Assembly: GCF_000298195.1 (NCBI RefSeq)
Contig: NZ_BAHC01000159.1
Location: forward strand, 1 to 40,437
Reading direction: 5' to 3'
DNA from: Gordonia rhizosphera NBRC 16068
GTDB taxonomy: Bacteria; Actinomycetota; Actinomycetes; Mycobacteriales; Mycobacteriaceae
Length of the DNA: 40,437 nucleotides
Shown: positions 1 through 7,573 of the stretch, in pieces
Layout of the letters: each line of letters opens with the position of its first letter
Position numbering within the stretch: the stretch's first letter is position 1
The notes under the pieces: model-generated
What the model saw: the letters and a program-made list of their open reading frames with translations, nothing else
What the model was told of the DNA's origin: nothing
Databases searched by the model: none
Translations under genes and position numbers: made by a program

Positions 1-186
1 GCGGCCAGCCGCAACGACGAGCTCGGACGATTCCGACGCATCAGCGGTATGGCGGAGGGATGGGGAAGTCGTCTGGTCGACCTGGGCGAGGTCGGTCATC
101 TCAACCCCGCCGTCGGCTACGGCCCGTGGCCGCGCGCCGAGGAACTCGTGGACGAGCTCATCGCGCATTCGGTGTATGCGGGCTGA
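1..186 (+). CDS. RBBP9/YdeN-family serine hydrolase, C-terminal part (5' end outside window)
   Basis: An open frame enters from the left edge and ends in TGA at 184-186, giving 61 C-terminal residues. It contains ASRND followed by a helix, then WGSRLVDLGEVGHLNPAVGY. In RBBP9/YdeN alpha/beta hydrolases these two segments carry the catalytic Asp (SRND) and the catalytic His (GHLN). The nucleophile Ser would lie upstream, outside the window. Family members are small cytosolic esterase-like hydrolases with mostly unknown substrates. The family assignment is from pattern recognition of a short fragment, so the fold is fairly secure and the substrate is unknown. Confidence 0.72.
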   Translation, partial: AASRNDELGRFRRISGMAEGWGSRLVDLGEVGHLNPAVGYGPWPRAEELVDELIAHSVYAG

Positions 187-380
187 TCGGGTGAGCGACC
201 CGGTGACCCGGCACGATGACGAGCCACTGGTCGATCTATGAAAGTGGATTACTCTCGCCGCCGCGAGGTCCAGATGTTGTGCATCGCGGTCGATGCCGCC
301 AGGCTGAGCCCGAGTCGGTCTCGTCGACGATCAGGAACTCGGCGCGCGGGGCCCGGCTTCCGGCGCTAGCGTCGGTCTGC

Positions 381-1235
381 ATGAACTCATCGTTCCAGCC
401 GGACATCGGAGTGTTCACCGTCGACGAGGCGGAGGCCCTCGCCGGGTTCTATCGCAGCAATGGTTTCGCGACCGTCCGGGGACTGCTCGACGAGTCGACA
501 ATCGCGGCGATCGAACGTGAGTGCGTCGAGGCGCAACACCGTGTCGTGGCAGGCGAGTTGCCTTCTCGGTATGGCTCGGTGGTGTTCCTCGACGATGCGG
601 CCAAGGCGCAGAAATTCGGCAACTACGTCGAATACGTGAACGAGCTCGCACCGTCGGTCAGAGAGGCCCTCGCCGACCCGCGGCTGCGCGCTGTCATCCG
701 GGCACTGATCGGCGAGACGGCCTGGTTACGCGACGGTGATGGATTCGGCGTCGTCTATCAGGACGCGCGACCGGGACGGGAGTCCGGCTACTCGCGGATC
801 GGATGGCATTCGGACTGGCAGTCGAGTCCGAGCCTCGACATCTGGCCGTCGACGGCGTTTACCATCCATATCGACGCGACTTCACCGGCGAACGGCTTCC
901 TGCGGGTGGTACCCGGAAGTCATCTCTGGTCGACGCCGGCGCCGTTCCACAATATCAACGACGTCCCCGTTCCCGACACCGCGGTACCGGCCCGCGGCTG
1001 GACCGACGAACCGCCACCGTTCGCCATGCCGCTGGGCTTCGATAAGGTGCCCGGCGAGATCGGTGTCTACCTCGAACGCGGCGACGTCCTTCTGCATGAC
1101 GGCTATCTGTGGCATTCGGCCGCCCGGGCCACCGACGACGACACCTCACGCCGTCACGTGCGCGGCGGATTTTTCGCCGGCGCGCGCCCCGCGGTCGGTG
1201 CAGCGGACGAGTTCGTCAAGAACGCCGCTCGCTGA
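381..1235 (+). CDS. Phytanoyl-CoA dioxygenase (PhyH) family Fe(II)/2-oxoglutarate oxygenase
   Basis: The 284-residue product shows the PhyH double-stranded beta-helix pattern. The iron-binding HxD is in WHSDW (His143, Asp145), a FLRVVPGSH segment follows, the distal His lies in LHDGYLWHSAA, and an Arg about 12 residues later in RRHVRGGFF would bind 2-oxoglutarate. Such enzymes hydroxylate aliphatic or acyl substrates using O2 and 2-oxoglutarate. The substrate cannot be read from sequence. The frame is open back to 216, but the 55 extra residues are unlike the family, so I chose the ATG at 381, which begins the conserved N-terminal region (GVFTVDEAEALAGFYRSNGF). The gene stands alone and converges with the minus-strand gene at 1360. 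The start is the weakest point. Confidence 0.82.
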   Translation: MNSSFQPDIGVFTVDEAEALAGFYRSNGFATVRGLLDESTIAAIERECVEAQHRVVAGELPSRYGSVVFLDDAAKAQKFGNYVEYVNELAPSVREALADPRLRAVIRALIGETAWLRDGDGFGVVYQDARPGRESGYSRIGWHSDWQSSPSLDIWPSTAFTIHIDATSPANGFLRVVPGSHLWSTPAPFHNINDVPVPDTAVPARGWTDEPPPFAMPLGFDKVPGEIGVYLERGDVLLHDGYLWHSAARATDDDTSRRHVRGGFFAGARPAVGAADEFVKNAAR

Positions 1236-1359
1236 GCCGACCGATCGAGTACGTCCGGGGGCGAGGCCGGTCCAGTGCTGACCGCGCTGTCGGCCCATTG
1301 CCGCCATCCTCACAGTCCCACTTTGACATCGTCGCCGCGTCCTGCCCGACTTCCGTGCG

Positions 1360-2142
1360 CTATTGCAGTGCGATGAGCACGGGGATCAACGACCTGCCCT
1401 CCGTGATTGCGACCATCGCCTTGCCCACGACCGCACCGAACGCACGCAGCGGGTCGCCGGCCCTCATCGCGTGGCCACGTGTAGGTGAGGTGGTGAGCAG
1501 GTCACCTACACGGACGGCGCCGTACTCTGCATCCACCCGACAGTTGGTCCTGCCGACGAGCGCGATTGGCACCCGGCCCTCCGCGCCATCGCCTGCCTTG
1601 CGCCCCAACACCATTCCGGGCCGAAATTCTCCAGCTCCGGCGACGATTCCGGCCACCCGGGTGTCGTACATGCGACTGCTGGCGCACAGCCTGCCACCTT
1701 CGTCGATCACCATCACGTCACCGGGCGCGACATCGTCAGCGCAGACGACCTCAAAGTCCTCCGCGCAGTCGGCGCCGCTGAGCACTACGTCGCCGGAGAA
1801 GGCGACGTTGCCGGCGGCATCCAGAATGATCTCATCGCGGCCATGGTCCTCATTCCTGACGACAAAGCATCGTGCATCGGCCCCGTCCCCGTCGCGGGCG
1901 TTGGTCACACGCACGCTGTAGTGCTGAGTACCGTGGCCGCGAGAACGGATACTCAGCTTCGGACTGCCGCTCTTCTCCAGGTGGACATCCCCGCCGACCG
2001 CCAATAGGGCTGACGGGCTGGTCGTACCGATCCCAACTGCGGTCAAAGACAGTGCGAGTGGGCTGGACCCACCCGTACCGTCTTGAACAGCCTGGGCCTG
2101 CAACTTCTCCAACGCCTGCTCAACCCGCAGATTTGTGGACAT
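1360..2142 (-). CDS. Tail-fibre-like beta-rich protein with C-terminal self-assembly/processing-like domain
   Basis: This 260-residue protein begins MSTNLRVEQALEKLQAQ, a short predicted helix. Next comes VGIGTTSPSALLAVGGDVHL, the repeat typical of phage tail-fibre and endosialidase-chaperone proteins, then a region with ILDAAGNVAFSGDVVL. From about residue 140 the C-terminal domain (AEDFEV, GDVMVIDEGGRL, RVAGIVAGAGEFRPGMVLGR, IALVGRTNCRVDAEYG, VGDLLTTSPTRGHAMRA, LIPVLIAL) resembles a domain I recall at the ends of large fibre-like bacterial proteins. No signal peptide or membrane segment is visible. A GGGAGAGG-like ribosome site lies upstream of the ATG at 2142; the frame is open further upstream, but that part overlaps the neighbour's repeats and is not protein-like. 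It is the last gene of a three-gene minus-strand set, 52 bases after the SGNH gene. No phage genes surround it. Confidence 0.62.
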   Translation of the reverse strand: MSTNLRVEQALEKLQAQAVQDGTGGSSPLALSLTAVGIGTTSPSALLAVGGDVHLEKSGSPKLSIRSRGHGTQHYSVRVTNARDGDGADARCFVVRNEDHGRDEIILDAAGNVAFSGDVVLSGADCAEDFEVVCADDVAPGDVMVIDEGGRLCASSRMYDTRVAGIVAGAGEFRPGMVLGRKAGDGAEGRVPIALVGRTNCRVDAEYGAVRVGDLLTTSPTRGHAMRAGDPLRAFGAVVGKAMVAITEGRSLIPVLIALQ

Positions 2143-2194
2143 CTCTGATCCTCTCCCGATAGAGCGAAGGCTCTGCTGCGTTCGTGGTGCACCC

Positions 2195-4234
2195 TCAGTG
2201 CGTGCGATGGTCGGACGCTCCCGGCAGCTCGCCACGGTGATCGCGCACGGGACCCTGCCCGCTACGGTGATCGCGCACGCGACCTTGCCCGCTACGGTGG
2301 TCGCGCGCGGTGGCGTGCCCGCCGCGGTGGTCGCGGACCGGTACATCGAGACGGAAGGTGACTGTGTCGTGCACTTCCTTTCCTGCCGCGCGGGGTGCCC
2401 GCAGCAATTCCTGGCCGTTGAGGTACAGCACCAGCTCACCGAACGGGCCAACGCCGGTTATCGACACCGTGGTGATGTCGGCGAGTCGGACGTCGGCGTT
2501 CGTGTCGAAGGCACGTAGAACCTCGGGGACCCCCAACGGGATCGCCACGTCGAAAGAGAGTCGCGGCCCCAGCGTCAGGTGCGCGCGGCGAAAGAACACA
2601 TTCGATGCGACCACCAGACCCCCAGGTATCTCTTCGAGCCCGGTGAGCTGCAACGCGACCGAGTCGATGTAGGCGATCAACTCGAGTTGGCGGAGTCCGC
2701 GGGATAGATCAACACCATGTTGTCGCAGTGCGGATATAGCCACGCCTGTCGTATTTCCAGAGGCGAGTCCTCGAAGAGCCGCACGCAGGGAGAAGTTTTC
2801 GTGGAGTCGGTGCGCGGTCACGATCCGATCGGCGTACCGCCGCGCCCCGGCCGGGTTGGGGTGGATGAATGAGGCGATCATTGCAGTCTCGATACGGCCG
2901 ATCTCCGAGCCGAGCGCATCGGCGAGGTGACGCAACGCAACGCTGAGCTGCGTCCCGTGCTCAAGCTCGTCGGCGGCAGCGAGGATCTGACTGGGCAAGT
3001 CCGTCTCACGCAACACGGGAGCGATTTGCGTGACGATATCCGATCTGCTCGCGGGGGTTTCAGGGATGGCCGCGGCGAGGATCGTCTCTGACACCAGTAA
3101 GTGCAGCCTCCGGTAGGTGTTCAGCAATCGCAAGCGAGGGATGCTGGCCAGGCGGTCGCGAAGCATGTCATCGTCGACGACGTGGGCGGAGGTTCTGTGG
3201 TCACGCACTCCGCCGCCGAGTTCACCGCGATGGTCGTGGCTGCCCGGTGGAGGCAACGTGGGAGGTTTGTAGCCACTGTGCACAAGCGAGTGCACACCGG
3301 CGAACAGAGCGTGCTCGGGCCGGAAATCCGGGTAGACAAAGGCCACGCCCGGACCGCGGACACTCGACGGCAGCGCGCCAAGCGCGCGCCGCGACCAGTG
3401 GTGGGCGTGGGCGGCCGCGGCAACAGATCGGCGGATCGCCTTCTCGACGAGCGCATCGACGTCCTTGGTGAATCCGAGGCCGTTCAAGAAGTCTCGGATC
3501 CCGTACAAGTCCTGGACCCCGTCGTTGAGCGCGAGTTGCCACTCGGGCTTCTTCGAAAGGAACTCGAAGAGGTCCTTCAGTCTGGCCCGATCGGAGAGTG
3601 GGGAAAGGGCCGAGTAGTAGCCGGTCACGAGGATCAGGGCCTCCGGAAATGCCTTCCGCGCCAGCCCCACGACATCGGGCAAATCGTGACCGAATACCCG
3701 TTCGATGGTCTCGTCGATCTTGTTGATGTCGGGGCCCTCCGGGTCCAGCACCTCCTCGAATTCAGCGTCGTTGACTCCTCCGTCCATCAACACGAGGTGG
3801 ACCGGGCCGACCGCCCTCGAGGAGATGTCGCGGATCTGGTCGGTGACGGTGGGGAAGGTGGCTGGATTCTCCCCGAACAATGCCGCCGCGGGGGTCTCGT
3901 TCTGACCGGAGAGAAAGGCTTGCATCTGCGCGTCGGAGGTGAAAAGGGAACGGAAGGTCATCGCGAAACCGGCACGATTGCCGTTCTGAATCCTGGTGGT
4001 GCCCCCGGATGGCAAGAGTATGTCCGCGGTACCGTCGGCGCTGGCTGCCTTAAGCTTCGAACCCGATCGTGCCGCGCCGCGCGCCGGCGCCGAGCCGGGG
4101 CCGGGAACGACCTCCAGATCTTCGTGCATTTCCTGGGCGATCTTGGTCGCTGCGAGATGTGCAAACCGGTCTCGCTCGGCAAGACCCTGACCCCACATCG
4201 CCGAGTCTCCGAGTACGGCAACCCGAAGCACCAT
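2195..4234 (-). CDS. SGNH/GDSL-type hydrolase with C-terminal RDHR repeats
   Basis: The 679-residue product starts MVLRVAVLGDSAMWGQGL, the block I GDS motif of SGNH hydrolases with nucleophile Ser11. Block III is LMDGGVND (Asn155) and block V is IHPNPAGARRYADRI (His458). A long insertion separates blocks III and V, including helical segments and DHRGELGGGVRDHRTS (334-349). After block V come about 120 residues with a beta-sandwich look (TTVSITGVGPFGELVLYLNG), then 47 residues of tandem RDHR repeats to the end. There is no signal peptide, so the enzyme is probably cytosolic or membrane-associated through a partner. A TTG at 4246 overlaps the upstream stop (TTGA) and is an alternative start adding four residues; I prefer the ATG at 4234. 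Family chemistry is ester or acyl hydrolysis; the substrate is unknown. Confidence 0.72.
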   Translation of the reverse strand: MVLRVAVLGDSAMWGQGLAERDRFAHLAATKIAQEMHEDLEVVPGPGSAPARGAARSGSKLKAASADGTADILLPSGGTTRIQNGNRAGFAMTFRSLFTSDAQMQAFLSGQNETPAAALFGENPATFPTVTDQIRDISSRAVGPVHLVLMDGGVNDAEFEEVLDPEGPDINKIDETIERVFGHDLPDVVGLARKAFPEALILVTGYYSALSPLSDRARLKDLFEFLSKKPEWQLALNDGVQDLYGIRDFLNGLGFTKDVDALVEKAIRRSVAAAAHAHHWSRRALGALPSSVRGPGVAFVYPDFRPEHALFAGVHSLVHSGYKPPTLPPPGSHDHRGELGGGVRDHRTSAHVVDDDMLRDRLASIPRLRLLNTYRRLHLLVSETILAAAIPETPASRSDIVTQIAPVLRETDLPSQILAAADELEHGTQLSVALRHLADALGSEIGRIETAMIASFIHPNPAGARRYADRIVTAHRLHENFSLRAALRGLASGNTTGVAISALRQHGVDLSRGLRQLELIAYIDSVALQLTGLEEIPGGLVVASNVFFRRAHLTLGPRLSFDVAIPLGVPEVLRAFDTNADVRLADITTVSITGVGPFGELVLYLNGQELLRAPRAAGKEVHDTVTFRLDVPVRDHRGGHATARDHRSGQGRVRDHRSGQGPVRDHRGELPGASDHRTH
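2203..2340. repeat. 30-bp tandem repeats inside the SGNH hydrolase gene
   Basis: Units of 30 bases begin at 2231, 2261 and 2291, with degenerate copies at 2321 and at 2203-2230. They share gctacggtgatcgcgcac-type sequence and encode the RDHRSGQG repeats at the protein's C-terminus. The in-frame length would allow copy-number change without frameshift. Confidence 0.8.
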
Positions 4235-4242
4235 ATTCAAAT

Positions 4243-6207
4243 TCAACGCGCTCGCGGGAACGGAGTCAACGGCCCCGCAGGTGGAGGCGAACTGTGTTGT
4301 CTCTTCGGTTCGGTGAGAGGCTCTCCCGACATGTCACTTGCTTGAGCCAATTCCTTGGTGACCAGACTCTGATACGCAGTTCGCGCGATCTCCACGTCGA
4401 CCCGTGCCGATTCCAGGTTCGCGAGGATGGTGCGCAGCCGCTTCTTGTGCCCATTCGCATGCGGCAGTTCTCTTCTTGCTGAAGCCAGCGTGGCGGCCCT
4501 CGCGTTGAGGGCCGCGATCGTATGTTTGCCGGCCTCATAGGCCCGGCCCTCGCCCAGAAGCGCCGCTACAGGAGCGAGAGCACGATCGAGACCCTCGAGC
4601 AGTTCCTGAGCCTCACCGTAGGAGGGACCCAGCTCGGGAAACGTCGCCTTGAGATTGCCTCGTAGGTGAGACTCGCTCGCGTCGAGGGTGGTCTGCACAT
4701 CTCCGACTCGGCGAGAGAATTCGCGGGCGGCATTTACTTGGGGGTAGCGGGGTAGGCGCCGCGCCGCCCGCGCGAGGAGGAGCCGGCTGACCACCATGAG
4801 GGGCAAGAGCAGGATGGCCACCATGATCGCCCGCATCGCGACGAGCACGGTGCCGGTCCAGGGGTCGACGTACTGGACCTCGACGGTCCAGCCGAGGGTA
4901 TTCGCCACGTCGAGAGCGGGGATGGACTCGGCTAGATGCCAGGAGAACCAGTCGAGGGTTGCCCCGATCTCGTTTGTGCCGGTGAGCGGCGTGGTTGTTT
5001 TCGCCACACCGGCGTGCAGCAGCATTAGCGTCACTGCCGTGGCAGCCAACAACGAGAGGCAGAACAGCCACAGGACCAGCCCTGCCACTCCGATCGTGCT
5101 GGTCCGTGAGTGCTCACGGACGAATACACCGATCTCCAGCACTTCGAACGCGACGAACGTCAACGCGATCATCGCGCCTGCCCCGGCCACGTCGATGGCC
5201 TGCGGCAGCCACGAGATGGACACCGAGTGGCCGAACCCATGAATCGCCCCGGGCACGTGCGTGTCCACCCATTCCTCGACGAACGAAGCGCGACGGACGA
5301 CGAGTTCCAGCAGGGCGAGCTCAACGGCAGTCGTCAGCAGGATGAATGGGGCCAGGGCCAGCGCTGTCAGTGCGCGGCCGCCGGCCGAGGTCTCGCGCCG
5401 ATCGTCCTCGACGTTGGTTTCCCATCTGTCAGGTTGTCGCGCGAACCGCTCGGCCAATTGGGTGGGAACGGTATCGAGAACCAGCCGAAGACTGGCGAGC
5501 AGCACTCCGACCAGCGGGATGAGCAGGAGCATCTTGAACGACAGCAGTAGGGCGCCGCCTGATGGGTCAGAGAGGGTGACCGGGGCAGGCCAGTGCAACG
5601 CGTCTGTGATTCCGAGAATGGGGACGGCATCAACGAGGTGCCAGAGGTACAAGGCTTCCACCTCGAAGAGCCCGGGTGTCTCACCCTGCACCGTGTCGAT
5701 GACGCCGTGTCGGATCAACACGGTGGTCAGGGCGGCGAACGCTGCCGCGCACACTCCGACTGTTGTCACCGATGCCAGAGTGCCGACCAGATACGGCCTG
5801 GCGTCCTTCGGATCGAGGCGGATCCGCCAGGAGACCCATCCCAATAGGATGAGACTCGGGGCTGCCAGCAACATTCCGAACACGACGCCGGTGACCTGAA
5901 CGACCACGGGAACCGCGCCCACTGCCCACCACAGGGTGAGGTGGACAACACCAATGACCACCACACTGACCGCAGCCGACAACGCGAAGACATAGGGGAG
6001 GGTTTCGACTGCCCGGGGGTGTAGATCGCTGGGGACTGCCGCGTCCAACGTAGCGAGGGACGATCGCACAGCCCGCCGTACCCGGCGCTCGGTCTCCAAG
6101 AACCCGTCGAGGATCGACCCTGCCCATGCCGGTATCGCCGCCCTGTTGGGGCGTCTACCCGGATGGAGCAGCGTGGGCTTCTGGACCTGCCTGTCGTCCC
6201 TGGCCAC
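4243..6207 (-). CDS. Large multi-pass membrane protein with internal duplication and C-terminal helical tail
   Basis: This 654-residue protein is not a family I can name. After about 70 soluble residues it has many hydrophobic segments up to about 480, then a charged helical region (485-620, likely coiled coil) and a Pro-rich tail. Two segments match each other: about 141-244 and 371-478. Each has a hydrophobic helix, then WHL, IP, a LxW motif, V, DP, G, a hydrophobic run and RLVL/RLLL. WHLVDAVPILGITDALHW versus WHLAESIPALDVANTLGW is the clearest pair. The GTG at 6207 is the furthest usable start; no good ribosome site precedes it. The stop overlaps the SGNH start region, so the two genes are probably translationally coupled. 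A channel, transporter or membrane scaffold is possible; the function is unknown. Confidence 0.7.
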   Translation of the reverse strand: MARDDRQVQKPTLLHPGRRPNRAAIPAWAGSILDGFLETERRVRRAVRSSLATLDAAVPSDLHPRAVETLPYVFALSAAVSVVVIGVVHLTLWWAVGAVPVVVQVTGVVFGMLLAAPSLILLGWVSWRIRLDPKDARPYLVGTLASVTTVGVCAAAFAALTTVLIRHGVIDTVQGETPGLFEVEALYLWHLVDAVPILGITDALHWPAPVTLSDPSGGALLLSFKMLLLIPLVGVLLASLRLVLDTVPTQLAERFARQPDRWETNVEDDRRETSAGGRALTALALAPFILLTTAVELALLELVVRRASFVEEWVDTHVPGAIHGFGHSVSISWLPQAIDVAGAGAMIALTFVAFEVLEIGVFVREHSRTSTIGVAGLVLWLFCLSLLAATAVTLMLLHAGVAKTTTPLTGTNEIGATLDWFSWHLAESIPALDVANTLGWTVEVQYVDPWTGTVLVAMRAIMVAILLLPLMVVSRLLLARAARRLPRYPQVNAAREFSRRVGDVQTTLDASESHLRGNLKATFPELGPSYGEAQELLEGLDRALAPVAALLGEGRAYEAGKHTIAALNARAATLASARRELPHANGHKKRLRTILANLESARVDVEIARTAYQSLVTKELAQASDMSGEPLTEPKRQHSSPPPAGPLTPFPRAR

Positions 6208-6244
6208 CTTCTCAGGTTGCTCTGCGGGAATGCGTAGTACAACC

Positions 6245-6270
6245 GGGGTCGCGTGCGCACACGCGACCCC
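6245..6270. promoter_or_regulatory. Perfect 10-bp inverted repeat upstream of the membrane-protein gene
   Basis: The arms ggggtcgcgt (6245-6254) and acgcgacccc (6261-6270) are perfectly complementary around a 6-base loop. It lies 38 bases before the GTG at 6207 on the minus strand. No T-run follows on either strand, so an operator or leader hairpin fits better than a terminator. No regulator is identified. Confidence 0.45.
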
Positions 6271-6470
6271 GCTGCAGGGGTTACGGTCCGTTCAAGCCTT
6301 ACCGTCAGGCGGACGGAGATGACTTCGGCGTGGCGGACCAGGCGTCGATCGGGGTGGCGGCGCCTGGTCGTCGGCGAAGGCCTCGCTACGACATCCTTGG
6401 GATTGATGCCGGCCACTGCTCGGCCGCGATTGTCCTCGTCGAGAACAGCCGGGAATCCACCTCGGAACGG

Positions 6471-6505
6471 AGAATTCGCCTTCCGATGCTAGGAAGGTGA
6501 ATTCT
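6471..6505 (-). terminator. Hairpin terminator candidate after the thiolase-to-quinone-reductase operon
   Basis: Arms agaattcgccttcc (6471-6484) and ggaaggtgaattct (6492-6505) pair over 14 positions with one G-T wobble and a 7-base loop. The hairpin starts 26 bases past the stop of the gene ending at 6531. It has no long T-run, which is common for actinobacterial terminators. Confidence 0.6.
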
Positions 6506-6530
6506 GTTTCGAACGTGGTTTCCAGAGGTC

Positions 6531-7547
6531 TCAGAACCGCCCACCCGTCCCGGTATCTCCGACCGCGATCTCGAACACCACGCGCCCGACGGTGCTCCCG
6601 TCACCGAGCCGCGCCACCCCGTCGGCAACCTGATCAAAGCCGAGGCGCTCGCTGATGAGCGGCTTGATCACTCCGGTGTCGGCGAGATGGGTGAGCTCGG
6701 TGTGGCAGTCGCGGACGGCCTGCAGGTTCTTGTGTTTGTAGAGCCCCCAGTGCAGGCCGACGATCGAGTAGTTCTTCAGCAGCGCATGGTTGAGTTTCGT
6801 CTCCGAGATCCGACCGCCGGCGAAGCCGATCACCAGGATCGTGCCCTCGAACGCGATGCACTTCGTCGACCGGTCGAACGTGTCACCACCGACCGGGTCG
6901 TAGATGATGTCGGCGCCTCGGCCGTCGGTGACGTCGCGAACCACGTCGACGAAGTCGGCGGTGTAGCGGTCGACGACGACATCGGCGCCGAGCGCCCGGC
7001 AATACTCGGCTTTCTCCGGGCCGCCGACGACCCCGATGACGGTGGCGCCGGCCGCCTTGGCCAGTTCCACTGCCGTGCTGCCGACCCCGCCGGCGGCGGC
7101 GTGCACGAGCACCACGTCCGACGGTGCGACATGGGTCCGACGATGCAGCGCGAACCAGCTCGTCTGGTACCCGATCGTCAGCGACGACGCCTCGGCATCG
7201 TCGAGTGCCGCGGGAGCCGGATAGGCGGCGAAGGCATCCATCAGGGCGTACTCGGCGAAGGCGCCGTCGGGCATCGCCGAGTTCCCGACGACGCGATCGG
7301 CGACGGCGTGTTCGGTGACGCCCGAGCCGACCTCCACCACCTCACCGCACAGCTCGACGCCGGGGGTGAACGGCAACTCCGGGCGCACCTGGTAGATCCC
7401 GCGGCACATCAGCACGTCCGGGAAGTTGGCCGGAGCGGCCCGCACCTTCACCAGGATCTGGCCGGCTTCCGGACTGGGCACGGCGACCTCGTCGTGGTCG
7501 AGCACGTCCCGGGGCTCGCCGAGATCCTTCACCCGCCACGCTCGCAT
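6531..7547 (-). CDS. NADPH:quinone oxidoreductase-type medium-chain dehydrogenase/reductase
   Basis: This 338-residue zinc-free MDR enzyme has the N-terminal GroES-like domain with ANFPDVLMCRGIYQ and FTPGVELCGEVVEVG, then the Rossmann fold with VHAAAGGVGSTAVELAKAAG as nucleotide-binding motif and LGADVVVDR. Catalytic-zinc Cys/His ligands are absent, as in the quinone oxidoreductase/enoyl reductase branch. It would use NADPH to reduce quinones or enones, possibly including enoyl-CoA esters. It is the last gene of the minus-strand operon, 26 bases after the FprB gene, and is followed by the hairpin at 6471-6505. Its position with thiolase and hydratase genes suggests a reductive step on an unsaturated intermediate. 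Confidence 0.87.
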   Translation of the reverse strand: MRAWRVKDLGEPRDVLDHDEVAVPSPEAGQILVKVRAAPANFPDVLMCRGIYQVRPELPFTPGVELCGEVVEVGSGVTEHAVADRVVGNSAMPDGAFAEYALMDAFAAYPAPAALDDAEASSLTIGYQTSWFALHRRTHVAPSDVVLVHAAAGGVGSTAVELAKAAGATVIGVVGGPEKAEYCRALGADVVVDRYTADFVDVVRDVTDGRGADIIYDPVGGDTFDRSTKCIAFEGTILVIGFAGGRISETKLNHALLKNYSIVGLHWGLYKHKNLQAVRDCHTELTHLADTGVIKPLISERLGFDQVADGVARLGDGSTVGRVVFEIAVGDTGTGGRF

Positions 7548-7573
7548 GATTCTCCTTCTGAGGCCCCAAACCG

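Larger units (their letters stand above)
6208..6530. other. Intergenic region of 323 bases with three inverted repeats
   Basis: I find no convincing gene here. It separates the start of the membrane-protein set from the end of the quinone-oxidoreductase operon, both on the minus strand. It holds the 10-bp hairpin at 6245-6270, an 8-bp inverted repeat accaggcg/cgcctggt (6337-6344 and 6361-6368), and the long hairpin at 6471-6505. The promoter for the three-gene minus set should lie here, but no clear -10/-35 pair stands out. Confidence 0.6.

Noticed and set aside
216..380. N-terminal extension of the PhyH-type protein
   Set aside because: The translated extension has no family resemblance; the conserved part begins at the ATG at 381.
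1360..2142. Prophage remnant
   Set aside because: The fibre-like protein is the only phage-like gene; there is no integrase, capsid, terminase or tail-assembly gene near it.
6245..6270. 10-bp hairpin as a terminator
   Set aside because: It has no T-run on either strand and sits just upstream of a start codon, so I recorded it as a possible regulatory site instead.
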